A stretch of 6,398 nt of DNA, taken from Spirochaetaceae bacterium. GTDB lineage: Bacteria > Spirochaetota > Spirochaetia > UBA9216. This document shows positions 1 through 6,237 of the stretch, piece by piece (position 1 is the stretch's first letter; the number at the start of each line of letters is the position of its first letter). The translations under genes and the position numbers were made by a program. The notes below the pieces were generated by a model. That model saw nothing but the letters and a program-made list of their open reading frames with translations, had not been told where the DNA came from and did not search any database. The DNA is taken from assembly GCA_028527945.1 (NCBI GenBank), contig JAQQAK010000146.1:1-6398 (forward strand), read 5' to 3'.

Positions 1-456
1 ACTGATACGTTTTATAGATTGTCCATTAATATTAAGCATATCTGAAGGTGATACCCAGCTATTAAAAAGCTGCTCTTCTGAAAGGCCAAGCCGCTTTAAT
101 GCCTCATATGCCCCAATAATTTCAGCCTTATCAAAAGGATATCTGAAATATGAAGAAAAAACCTTTTTCATATGTTTTGTGAACATGCGCTTGCCATTCA
201 TAGCAAAAAGAAGCCGCATACGATAATGATGTTCGATCAAACCTTTTTGAGTTATGAAATTACCTGGAAGATTAGCTAAATAAACTAACTTAACAAGCTC
301 CTTACAATCAGATTCTTTTTTAATTGCATTCATGATTACACTTTCAACTTCCACTCCATTTGTTTCAGGTCTTAAATAAACAAAAACATCTCTTGTATGA
401 GAGTCTTCATCAGAAGGTGTAAATGGAATAAGAATTGATGGTTTGCGGACTTCCAT
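1..456 (-). CDS. Unrecognised protein, N-terminal 152 residues (3' end outside window)
   Basis: An open frame runs without a stop from ATG at 454-456 to the window edge; the C-terminus lies outside. The product starts MEVRKPSILIPF and I do not recognise the family. Residues 1-35 look like a short beta-rich lead; the rest looks mainly helical and basic, with HHYRMRLLFAMNGKRMF near 76-92 and KHMKKVF at 94-100. There is no signal peptide or long hydrophobic segment, so it is probably cytoplasmic. The in-frame stop upstream is the TAG at 490-492, and no other ATG lies between it and the chosen start. No convincing Shine-Dalgarno sequence precedes it (the upstream bases are TAATATTTATC), so the start is uncertain; internal Met42 is an alternative. 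It lies beyond two hairpins after the operon and is probably a separate transcription unit. Coding character is supported by a long open frame with ordinary composition, not by homology. Confidence 0.7.
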   Translation of the reverse strand, partial: MEVRKPSILIPFTPSDEDSHTRDVFVYLRPETNGVEVESVIMNAIKKESDCKELVKLVYLANLPGNFITQKGLIEHHYRMRLLFAMNGKRMFTKHMKKVFSSYFRYPFDKAEIIGAYEALKRLGLSEEQLFNSWVSPSDMLNINGQSIKRIS

Positions 457-539
457 ATGATAAATATTAAAGCATATATTCCAAAAATGCTATTAGGAAT
501 TGATAAAACAATAGTTTTTAACGAAAATATAAAACAGCT

Positions 540-578
540 AAGTATCTTACAAGGCTAATGTAGTTTTGTAAGATACTT
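540..578. terminator. Long hairpin, possible terminator
   Basis: AAGTATCTTACAA at 540-552 pairs perfectly with TTGTAAGATACTT at 566-578, a 13-bp stem. If transcribed from the plus strand, two G-U wobbles and three further pairs (CTA with TAG) extend it to 18 pairs with a 3-base loop, and the arm ends in TTTT at 577-580. Read from the minus strand those two wobbles become C-A mismatches. Neither side has a full U-run, so this could be a weak or bidirectional terminator or an extragenic palindrome. The dyad itself is certain; the function is inferred. Confidence 0.5.
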
Positions 579-599
579 TTAAACAAAATTATATATTAT

Positions 600-639
600 G
601 AGGCTCTTTCAAAAAACCGATTGGGTTTTTAAAAGCCTC
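600..639 (-). terminator. Probable terminator hairpin after the sugar operon
   Basis: GAGGC at 600-604 pairs with GCCTC at 635-639. Inside it AAAAACC (612-618) pairs with GGTTTTT (624-630) around a 5-base loop. On the minus-strand RNA the lower stem continues with A-U pairs and one G-U wobble, a small bulge separates it from the upper stem, and the inner arm reads GGTTTTTT. It begins 33 bases past the hydrolase stop codon, a normal position for an operon terminator. The upper stem has only two G-C pairs and the region after the outer stem is not U-rich, so it is not a textbook terminator. A small repeated palindrome is the alternative. Confidence 0.55.
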
Positions 640-672
640 TTATATACAATTTTATCAGATTTCTTTATAAAG

Positions 673-3018
673 CTAACTCTTTCTGATACTAACTGAAGAC
701 TGCATTCTCCAGTTTTCAGGAAGAATTCTGGCTTCACCTTTCATATCAAGGGACAGTTTTGCTTGAATATTTTCAGAGCTTGTTCCAATCATAAAATCAA
801 ACTGGCCAGGTTCAACAAGCCGCTGTCCATTATCAACAGTAAAACTTAAAAGATCTGAAGGAATAGAAAACTCCACAGAGGCAGATTCTTCTGGTTTCAA
901 AGTAATCCTGCTAAAAGCTTTTAACTCTTTAACTGGACGAACATACTTTGCAAAAATATCACGGACATAGACTTGAAGGACTTCTTCTCCTACAAGGGAA
1001 CTAATATTCTTTATTTTTGCCTTTATTACAACATTTCCATCAACTGTAAAATTAGAATCATCAGCAGAAATTGAAGTAATCTCAAAATCTGAGTAGCTAC
1101 AGCCATGTCCAAAAGGATATTCAGCACCATATTCTTTCTGTATTGGAGTTCCAGCAGATTTCAATTTATGATTATAAAAATATGGCATTGCTCCAGCTTC
1201 TCTTGGAATAGAAACAGGAAGTTTTCCTCCCGGATTGGTCTTGCCGGTTAAAATATTTGTGGTAGCATCAGCCCCACCTTGTCCAGGAAGCCACCCCTGA
1301 ATAATTGCGCCAGATCTTCTGCCAGCCTCGCCAAGGTAGTATGGCCGGCCACTGTAAACAACAATAATAACAGGAGTTCCTGTTGCTACTACTTCATCAA
1401 CAAGCTGCTGTTGAACTCCGGGAAGACTCAAAGAACTTACATCTGAGCCTTCTCCAACAGTACCACTTAAGAAAAGGCCTGCGAGGTCTCCTACAGCAAG
1501 AACAACAATATCAGATTTTTCAGCAAGACTTACAGCATTACTAATACAACCAGTTTCATAACTGATAAAATCTTCCTGAGCATTACCATCTGCAGTCACA
1601 TCGCCCGGAAAAACTGCGGGTTTATCAGGTCGCCCAGTAAGAATATCGCATCCTTTTTCAAAACTTAATGAATCACCAAATACTTCAGATAAACTTGCGC
1701 GTAGAGTCTTTAAAGTAGATGTATTATCCTTGTTTTCAGCAGTAACAAGATGCACAGGAAAAGCATAACCGCCAAGCATTCCCATAGGCTCATCAGCGAG
1801 AGGCCCAATTAGAGCAATTTTTTCAGAACCTTTAAGCGGCAAAACTCCATCGTTTTTCAATAAAACCATAGATTTTTCAGCAGCTTCAAGAGCAATTTGT
1901 GCATGATCATCGAGATTAGCAAGAACAAGACCTTCATCAATATATGGATTTTTCAAGAGCCCTACTCTTATCTTCTGCATAAGATGGCGGGTTACAGCCT
2001 CATCAAGCTCGGACATATCCAGAAGCCCCTTATCAATTGCCTTGGCAACTCCATGCCCAAAAAGAGTATTACCGGGGAGTTCCACATCTACCCCAGCTTT
2101 AATTGAAGCCGCTGCAGCATAAGCATAATCAGGCTGAGTCTTATGGTCATTAACAAGCTGCTCCAGTCCCTCATAGTCACTTACAACAATTCCATCAAAA
2201 CCCCATTTATCTCGCAACAATGAATTTATATATTCACCTGACTGATGCAATGGTTCTCCATCAATATCATGATAGGCTGGCATTACAGATGCGGCTTTGG
2301 CCTTCTTGATAGCCATCTCAAAAGGAAAGAGAAAAACATCATTAAGTTCTCGTTTTCCAATTCTTACAGGCGCATGATTTCGCCCGCCTTCACTAAAAGA
2401 ATGACCTACAAAATGTTTGAGAGTTGCTATTACAGGGTGATCTTCATCCTGAAGACCCTCAACATAAGAAGATGCAAGAACTCCTGTAAGATATGGATCC
2501 TCTCCAAATGTTTCTTCTGTTCGTCCCCATCTTGCGTCACGAGCGATATCAAGAACCGGAGACAAGCCCTGCCTTGAGCCTACTGAATATAGTTCAGAAC
2601 CAATAACATTTGCTATCTTTTTTACAAGATCCGGATCCCATGTAGCACCATAGCTTATGCCGGCAGTAAACTGAGTAGCACCATAGGCCATTAAGCCGGA
2701 GAGACATTCCTCATGAGGAAGAGCCGGAATTCCAAGTCTGGTTTCTTCAACCAGAAATTTTTGAATTTTATTAAGAGCTTTAACGCCTTTTATAGGATCA
2801 ATTATTTGACTGCCAAGAGGTCGTGTTATTTGTCCAATTCCATCTTTCATTTTCAAGAAAGGATCATCTTTTCCGACATCCTGCATGAACCCGCTTAACT
2901 CTTTAAGAAAGATATTTCCATTCTCATCAAAACTGCACCACAAAGCACATAATTGAGCAACTTTTTCACCAAGAGTCATTTTAGATACTATTTCTTTTGC
3001 CTGCTGTCTAATATCCAT
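673..3018 (-). CDS. Cytoplasmic family 3 glycoside hydrolase (beta-xylosidase or beta-glucosidase, BxlA-like)
   Basis: This 781-residue GH3 enzyme removes sugar units from the non-reducing end of beta-linked oligosaccharides by a retaining mechanism. The N-terminal barrel carries the Arg/Glu-Asp pocket signature (R166, E173-D174), the KH pair K201-H202 and the nucleophile D281 in GFDGIVVSDYEG. The second domain (about 380-610) has VGEGSD with E523 as likely acid/base, followed by LPGVQQQL. A fibronectin-III-like domain fills about 670-750. There is no signal peptide, so it acts in the cytoplasm on imported sugar. HEECLSG at 102-108 and AVGDLAGLF before the acid/base region resemble, from memory, Streptomyces BxlA more than E. 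coli BglX. ATG at 3018 lies 4 bases past the permease stop, with AGGA at 3026-3029 giving a 7-base spacer. The family is secure; xylosidase versus glucosidase is not decidable here. Confidence 0.95.
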   Translation of the reverse strand: MDIRQQAKEIVSKMTLGEKVAQLCALWCSFDENGNIFLKELSGFMQDVGKDDPFLKMKDGIGQITRPLGSQIIDPIKGVKALNKIQKFLVEETRLGIPALPHEECLSGLMAYGATQFTAGISYGATWDPDLVKKIANVIGSELYSVGSRQGLSPVLDIARDARWGRTEETFGEDPYLTGVLASSYVEGLQDEDHPVIATLKHFVGHSFSEGGRNHAPVRIGKRELNDVFLFPFEMAIKKAKAASVMPAYHDIDGEPLHQSGEYINSLLRDKWGFDGIVVSDYEGLEQLVNDHKTQPDYAYAAAASIKAGVDVELPGNTLFGHGVAKAIDKGLLDMSELDEAVTRHLMQKIRVGLLKNPYIDEGLVLANLDDHAQIALEAAEKSMVLLKNDGVLPLKGSEKIALIGPLADEPMGMLGGYAFPVHLVTAENKDNTSTLKTLRASLSEVFGDSLSFEKGCDILTGRPDKPAVFPGDVTADGNAQEDFISYETGCISNAVSLAEKSDIVVLAVGDLAGLFLSGTVGEGSDVSSLSLPGVQQQLVDEVVATGTPVIIVVYSGRPYYLGEAGRRSGAIIQGWLPGQGGADATTNILTGKTNPGGKLPVSIPREAGAMPYFYNHKLKSAGTPIQKEYGAEYPFGHGCSYSDFEITSISADDSNFTVDGNVVIKAKIKNISSLVGEEVLQVYVRDIFAKYVRPVKELKAFSRITLKPEESASVEFSIPSDLLSFTVDNGQRLVEPGQFDFMIGTSSENIQAKLSLDMKGEARILPENWRMQSSVSIRKS

Positions 3019-3022
3019 GCGA

Positions 3023-3847
3023 CTATCCTTTAACTGCTCCGGCAGTAAGTCCGGAGATTATATATTTCTGCAAGAAGATGTAAAGAAGAACCATTGGCAG
3101 CAGTGCAATTGTGATAAAAGCCATAATCTGGTTCCAGTTTGTAGTAAATTGGCCTTGAAACTGCATTATTCCAAGTGGAATAGTAAATTTATTTGTATCA
3201 TTCAAAACAAGAAGCGGCATCAAAAACTGATTCCAACTTTGAATTAAAGTGATAATTGTCACTGTTGATATTACAGGAGATGAAAGTGGCAAAATAATTT
3301 TAAACCCAAAGGTAAAAAATGTTCCGCCGTCAATATAAACGGCCTCTTGTAAATCTTTTGGAATATCTTTAAAAAAACCGGTCATTATAAAGATACTCAT
3401 AGGCAAGCTGAATGCTGCCTGTGATAAAATAAGACCAAGACGAGTTCCAAGAAGTCCAAAATTTCTGAGCTGTAAATACAAAGGTAATATTGCTACGGTT
3501 ATAGGAAAAAGCATTCCCATTATAAAAAAATTATAGAAAAATTTATTTCCCCGGAACTCAATTCTGGAAATAGCAAGAGCAGCTGGAATGGCTGTCACTA
3601 ATGTTAAAAGAATAACCAAACCAGAAACAACAACAGAGTTTCCCAGAAAAACCCAGAAATCAGCACTTTTCAAAAGGATCATTTTGTAAGCTTCAAATGT
3701 CGCGGGATTTGGCAAACCAAACGGATCATTTAATAACTGACCATTTGTTTTAAATCCACCAATAGCAACAGCATAAACAGGAAAAAAGAAAATTGCCGCG
3801 CATACTACACCAATAATAATTCGGCTGGTATTACTCTTATTCACCAT
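3023..3847 (-). CDS. MalG-like sugar ABC transporter permease
   Basis: This is one of two membrane subunits of a CUT1-type oligosaccharide importer. The 274-residue protein has about six hydrophobic segments (near 10-30, 68-92, 105-125, 137-157, 188-208 and 240-260). Its cytoplasmic EAA loop, which docks on the ATPase, reads EAVYIDGGT at 168-176 and ends at P187. The C-terminus SGLTAGAVKG is the typical MalG-type ending. The longest frame starts at a GTG at 3851-3853 overlapping the upstream stop, but GAGGAG at 3856-3861 is only 2 bases from that GTG and 8 from the ATG at 3845-3847, so I chose the ATG. The gap to the upstream permease gene is then 2 bases, suggesting translational coupling. 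Pairing with a MalF-like partner is expected. Family assignment is firm; the substrate is unknown. Confidence 0.95.
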   Translation of the reverse strand: MVNKSNTSRIIIGVVCAAIFFFPVYAVAIGGFKTNGQLLNDPFGLPNPATFEAYKMILLKSADFWVFLGNSVVVSGLVILLTLVTAIPAALAISRIEFRGNKFFYNFFIMGMLFPITVAILPLYLQLRNFGLLGTRLGLILSQAAFSLPMSIFIMTGFFKDIPKDLQEAVYIDGGTFFTFGFKIILPLSSPVISTVTIITLIQSWNQFLMPLLVLNDTNKFTIPLGIMQFQGQFTTNWNQIMAFITIALLPMVLLYIFLQKYIISGLTAGAVKG

Positions 3848-3849
3848 TT

Positions 3850-4749
3850 TCACTTCTCCTCGCTGACTACAAATTTTTGATAAAAAATATTAAAAACAAA
3901 ACAAATAAGAAATAGCGTAACAGCTACCGCACTACCATAACCAAACGCAAAACGTTTAAAACCAAAGTTGTATAGATAAGTGACTAAAGTCTCGCTGGTA
4001 TGAACAGGTCCACCTTGCCCCAAAGCCCAAACAACATCGAAAATATTGAATGCACCGATAATTGACATAAATATAGAAATTATAAAAGTACTTTTCATTG
4101 AAGGAATAATTACATTCCATATAATCTGAAACTTGTTTGCACCGTCAACAACAGCAGCATCTTCAAGTTCTGAAGGAACCCCCTGTAGTCCGGCAATATA
4201 AAGAACCATATGAAAACCAAGATATTTCCAAATAATGACAACCAAGATTGCGTTAAAAGCTCGATGGGGATCTCCCATCAATCCTATTTCATGTCCATCA
4301 AGAAATAGTCTGGATAAAATTGTAGGAAGTCCAAACTGAGGGTTATAAATAAATTTCCAAATTATACCGGAAACAATTTCCGCAAGTATATATGGAAAAA
4401 AGAATATACTTCTAAGTATTGCTTCTCCTCTAAAACGGCTTCGACCTAAAAGGAGAGCCAGAAAAAATGCCAAAGGCAACTGTATTACCAATGAAGCAAC
4501 TACAACTTTTATATTATTAATTAAAGCAATATGAAAAATCTTATCCTTAAAAATCTTTCCAAAGTTTTTTAAACCTATAAAATTATCCAAAGAGCCAATA
4601 CCGTTCCATTTAAAGAACGAATAATACCCCGCCTGAACCACAGGAACAACAACAAATAAAACAAACAATACTGTTGCTGGAGCCAGAAGGGCCGCGACAA
4701 GGGCGACTTTTCGGGCATTTTCTTGCCTCTTAGCTGTCAATGAAACCAT
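3850..4749 (-). CDS. MalF/UgpA-like sugar ABC transporter permease
   Basis: This 299-residue inner membrane protein is the first permease of the importer. After a basic N-terminus (residues 1-14) come about six membrane segments (near 17-40, 78-102, 112-132, 165-187, 218-240 and 272-292). The EAA loop EDAAVVDGANKF at 196-207, continuing to P216, matches the family consensus and contacts the missing ATPase. The length is normal for short CUT1 permeases that lack MalF's large periplasmic insertion. The ATG at 4747-4749 has a mediocre ribosome site, GGATGG at 4753-4758, only 3 bases away. It follows the binding-protein gene after a 77-base gap containing a strong hairpin, and the next permease starts 2 bases beyond its TGA. 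It should be expressed well below the binding protein. Function class is firm, substrate inferred. Confidence 0.95.
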   Translation of the reverse strand: MVSLTAKRQENARKVALVAALLAPATVLFVLFVVVPVVQAGYYSFFKWNGIGSLDNFIGLKNFGKIFKDKIFHIALINNIKVVVASLVIQLPLAFFLALLLGRSRFRGEAILRSIFFFPYILAEIVSGIIWKFIYNPQFGLPTILSRLFLDGHEIGLMGDPHRAFNAILVVIIWKYLGFHMVLYIAGLQGVPSELEDAAVVDGANKFQIIWNVIIPSMKSTFIISIFMSIIGAFNIFDVVWALGQGGPVHTSETLVTYLYNFGFKRFAFGYGSAVAVTLFLICFVFNIFYQKFVVSEEK

Positions 4750-4788
4750 AAACCATCCAATGTAAATTAAGAAATTAAATGAAGTAGA

Positions 4789-4815
4789 ATAGATCCGCTA
4801 AAAAAGCGGATCTAT
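4789..4815 (-). promoter_or_regulatory. Intercistronic hairpin between binding-protein and permease genes
   Basis: ATAGATCCGCT (4789-4799) and AGCGGATCTAT (4805-4815) form a perfect 11-bp stem with a 5-base loop, U-rich in the RNA. It begins 11 bases after the binding-protein stop codon and 39 bases before the permease start. On the RNA it is followed by UCUACUUCAUUUAAUUU rather than an unbroken U-run, so it is likely a partial terminator or a 3' stabiliser. Such a hairpin is a known way for sugar-import operons to make more binding protein than permease. The structure is seen directly; the role is inferred. Confidence 0.75.
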
Positions 4816-4826
4816 CTATTGTCGAA

Positions 4827-6134
4827 TTATTTTGATGCTTCCCAAGCATCCTGTATTGACTGTGCACATTCTTCTGGAGTACTCATACCCGCAAAAAGAC
4901 TTGCAACAGCATCGTTAACAGCAGCGCCTACTGCTGGTGGTAAGATCTGATCATAGTAAAGCTGATAATAACCAGCAGATGCTATAGTATCTATCATCTT
5001 GACCATATTAGGATTACCCTTAACAGCCTCGTCTGCGCCAGCTACAACAGGAACAGAACCTTCAACCTCAACCATCTTCATGTTGTTTTCTTTAGTTAAA
5101 AAGAATTTCAAAAGTTCTACTGTTTCTTCAGGAGCGTCCTTACCAAGAACGTATCCACCACCGCCGCCCATTACATCGGTAGCAGCACCGGCACCGCCAG
5201 CAACAGCAGGGAAGGCAAACCAACCAAGAGAATCTCCGATTCCAGTTCCGCTTACAGAGTTAGCAACTTCTACTGCAGGAGCCCACTGTCCCATAAGTTC
5301 CATAGCAGCTTTGCCATTACCCATAAGAGAAGCTTCATCGTCATATGAAGAGCCTAGGAAACCTGTCTGAAAAGGTTCAAGAGCAATAAGTTCGTTTAGA
5401 AGTTCACCAGCTTTTACATATGGAGCATCAGCAAAAGAACCGCTTCCGGAATATGCCTTATTAAAAGCATCCTGTCCACCGCATCTCATAGCAAGATATA
5501 CCCACCAGTACATTGCCGGCCACTTGTCTCCAGCACCAACAGAAATAGGAATATATCCAGCTTCTTTAATTTTTGGAATTATGCTAAGTAATTCTGCCCA
5601 TGTTGTTGGAACTTCAACACCCGCGGCTTCAAAGATGTCTTTGTTATACCACATGCCAACAGCACCCATATCATAAGGAGCACCATAATATTGGCCTAAT
5701 ACACTATAAACACCAAGAGCGCCAAGACCGATAGTCTTGCTTAATTCATTTTCAACTGCTGGAGTAATATCCTTTAGCATTCCAGCCGCTGCGTACTCAG
5801 CCATAACACCACCACCCCAGGAATGAAATAGATCTGGTGGATCTCCAGCCTGAATAGCAACTTGTATCTTCTGCTTAAAAGCTTCATTCTCAAGCATAAC
5901 AAGATCAACGTGAACGCCTGGATGAGCTGCTTCAAATTCTTTGATCATTTCTAATCTGGCATTTTCTCTAGGGTCATCAGCACCACCTCCACCAGAAAGA
6001 GCCCACCAAGTAATAGTTGTTGTTCCATCGCCAGCTTGCTCTTCAGCAGGTTCCTGCTGTCCATTGGCAAAAAGAGCAGTTCCTGAACTTATTAAAGCTA
6101 AAAGCAATAATACAACCAGAATTCTTTTCTTCAT
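4827..6134 (-). CDS. Extracytoplasmic sugar-binding protein of ABC importer
   Basis: This 435-residue solute-binding protein captures an oligosaccharide and delivers it to the two permeases encoded downstream. MKKRILVVLLLLALISSGTALFA is a typical signal peptide, probably cut after LFA (residue 23) before NGQQE; no lipobox cysteine is present. The mature part shows family 1 sugar-binder features: ITWWALSGG near 41-49, PPDLFHSWGGG at 99-109, YNKDIFEAAGVEVPTTWAEL at 163-182, and NGKAAMELMGQW at 273-284. Several Trp residues (43, 44, 106, 205, 210, 211) could stack on sugar rings. The longest frame starts at 6146, but its first codons contain the GGAGG ribosome site (6140-6144), exactly 5 bases before the ATG at 6134, so 6134 is the real start. 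It is first in the operon behind a consensus -10 box. The class is secure; the bound sugar is not readable. Confidence 0.96.
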   Translation of the reverse strand: MKKRILVVLLLLALISSGTALFANGQQEPAEEQAGDGTTTITWWALSGGGGADDPRENARLEMIKEFEAAHPGVHVDLVMLENEAFKQKIQVAIQAGDPPDLFHSWGGGVMAEYAAAGMLKDITPAVENELSKTIGLGALGVYSVLGQYYGAPYDMGAVGMWYNKDIFEAAGVEVPTTWAELLSIIPKIKEAGYIPISVGAGDKWPAMYWWVYLAMRCGGQDAFNKAYSGSGSFADAPYVKAGELLNELIALEPFQTGFLGSSYDDEASLMGNGKAAMELMGQWAPAVEVANSVSGTGIGDSLGWFAFPAVAGGAGAATDVMGGGGGYVLGKDAPEETVELLKFFLTKENNMKMVEVEGSVPVVAGADEAVKGNPNMVKMIDTIASAGYYQLYYDQILPPAVGAAVNDAVASLFAGMSTPEECAQSIQDAWEASK

Positions 6135-6139
6135 AAAAA

Positions 6140-6144
6140 CCTCC
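6140..6144 (-). promoter_or_regulatory. Strong ribosome binding site that fixes the binding-protein start
   Basis: GGAGG on the minus strand lies 5 bases before the ATG at 6132-6134. It sits inside the first codons of the longer frame beginning at 6146, which has no comparable site of its own upstream. This decides the start and implies strong translation. Confidence 0.9.
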
Positions 6145-6159
6145 ATTATTATTTTGTTA

Positions 6160-6188
6160 ATTATAAATCAGGAATTTCTACAAAGGAA
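6160..6188 (-). promoter_or_regulatory. Probable sigma-70-type promoter of the sugar operon
   Basis: A perfect TATAAT -10 box lies at 6160-6165 on the minus strand, about 25 bases before the start codon, leaving a short leader of roughly 20 bases that holds the ribosome site. At 17-base spacing the -35 position (6183-6188) reads TTCCTT, a poor match to TTGACA, which suggests dependence on an activator. The -10 is seen directly; promoter activity is inferred. Confidence 0.65.
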
Positions 6189-6228
6189 GAGGAAGTTTTT
6201 CTGATTTTATCATAGGAACTTCTACCTA
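6170..6228. promoter_or_regulatory. AGGAA-type direct repeats and dyad in operon control region
   Basis: On the plus strand AGGAATTTCTAC (6170-6181) and AGGAACTTCTAC (6214-6225) match at 11 of 12 bases, 44 bases apart, about four helical turns. A weaker copy, AGGAAGTTTT, starts at 6190. The two best copies each contain GAA-N-TTC, and the distal one lies in a small dyad, ATAGG (6212-6216) with CCTAT (6225-6229). They flank and overlap the -35 region, so they are candidate binding sites for a regulator. The bases are also AT-rich, so chance similarity is possible. Confidence 0.4.
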
Positions 6229-6237
6229 TAGTGAACG

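Larger units (their letters stand above)
457..672. other. AT-rich intergenic gap between hydrolase and left-edge gene
   Basis: These 216 bases hold no supported gene on either strand. They carry two separate hairpins, at 600-639 and 540-578, listed on their own. The perfect palindrome CTTTATAAAG at 663-672 directly abuts the hydrolase stop codon. The part from 457 to 539 must contain the promoter of the left-edge gene if that gene is transcribed independently, but I cannot point to a -35/-10 pair with correct spacing. Confidence 0.7.

Noticed and set aside
454..480. TTGGAA and TATCAT with 16-base spacing as a promoter for the left-edge gene
   Set aside because: The -10 box would abut the ATG and place the transcript start inside the coding sequence; chance matches are expected in such AT-rich DNA.
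1897..3247. Plus-strand frames of 61-110 codons opposite the hydrolase and MalG-like permease
   Set aside because: All lie opposite strongly conserved coding sequence and show no recognisable domain or ribosome site.
3850..3853. GTG start for the MalG-like permease overlapping the upstream stop codon
   Set aside because: The GAGGAG site is only 2 bases from this GTG but 8 bases from the ATG at 3847, which also gives a normal N-terminus.
4999..5370. Plus-strand frame of 123 codons opposite the binding-protein gene
   Set aside because: It is the antisense shadow of a well-supported gene; its Pro/Ala runs are the complement of Gly/Ala codons, and it has no family features.
5941..6204. Plus-strand frame of 87 codons crossing the operon promoter
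   Set aside because: It is mostly antisense to the signal peptide region, is low complexity, and would run through the promoter and ribosome site; no supporting start signal.
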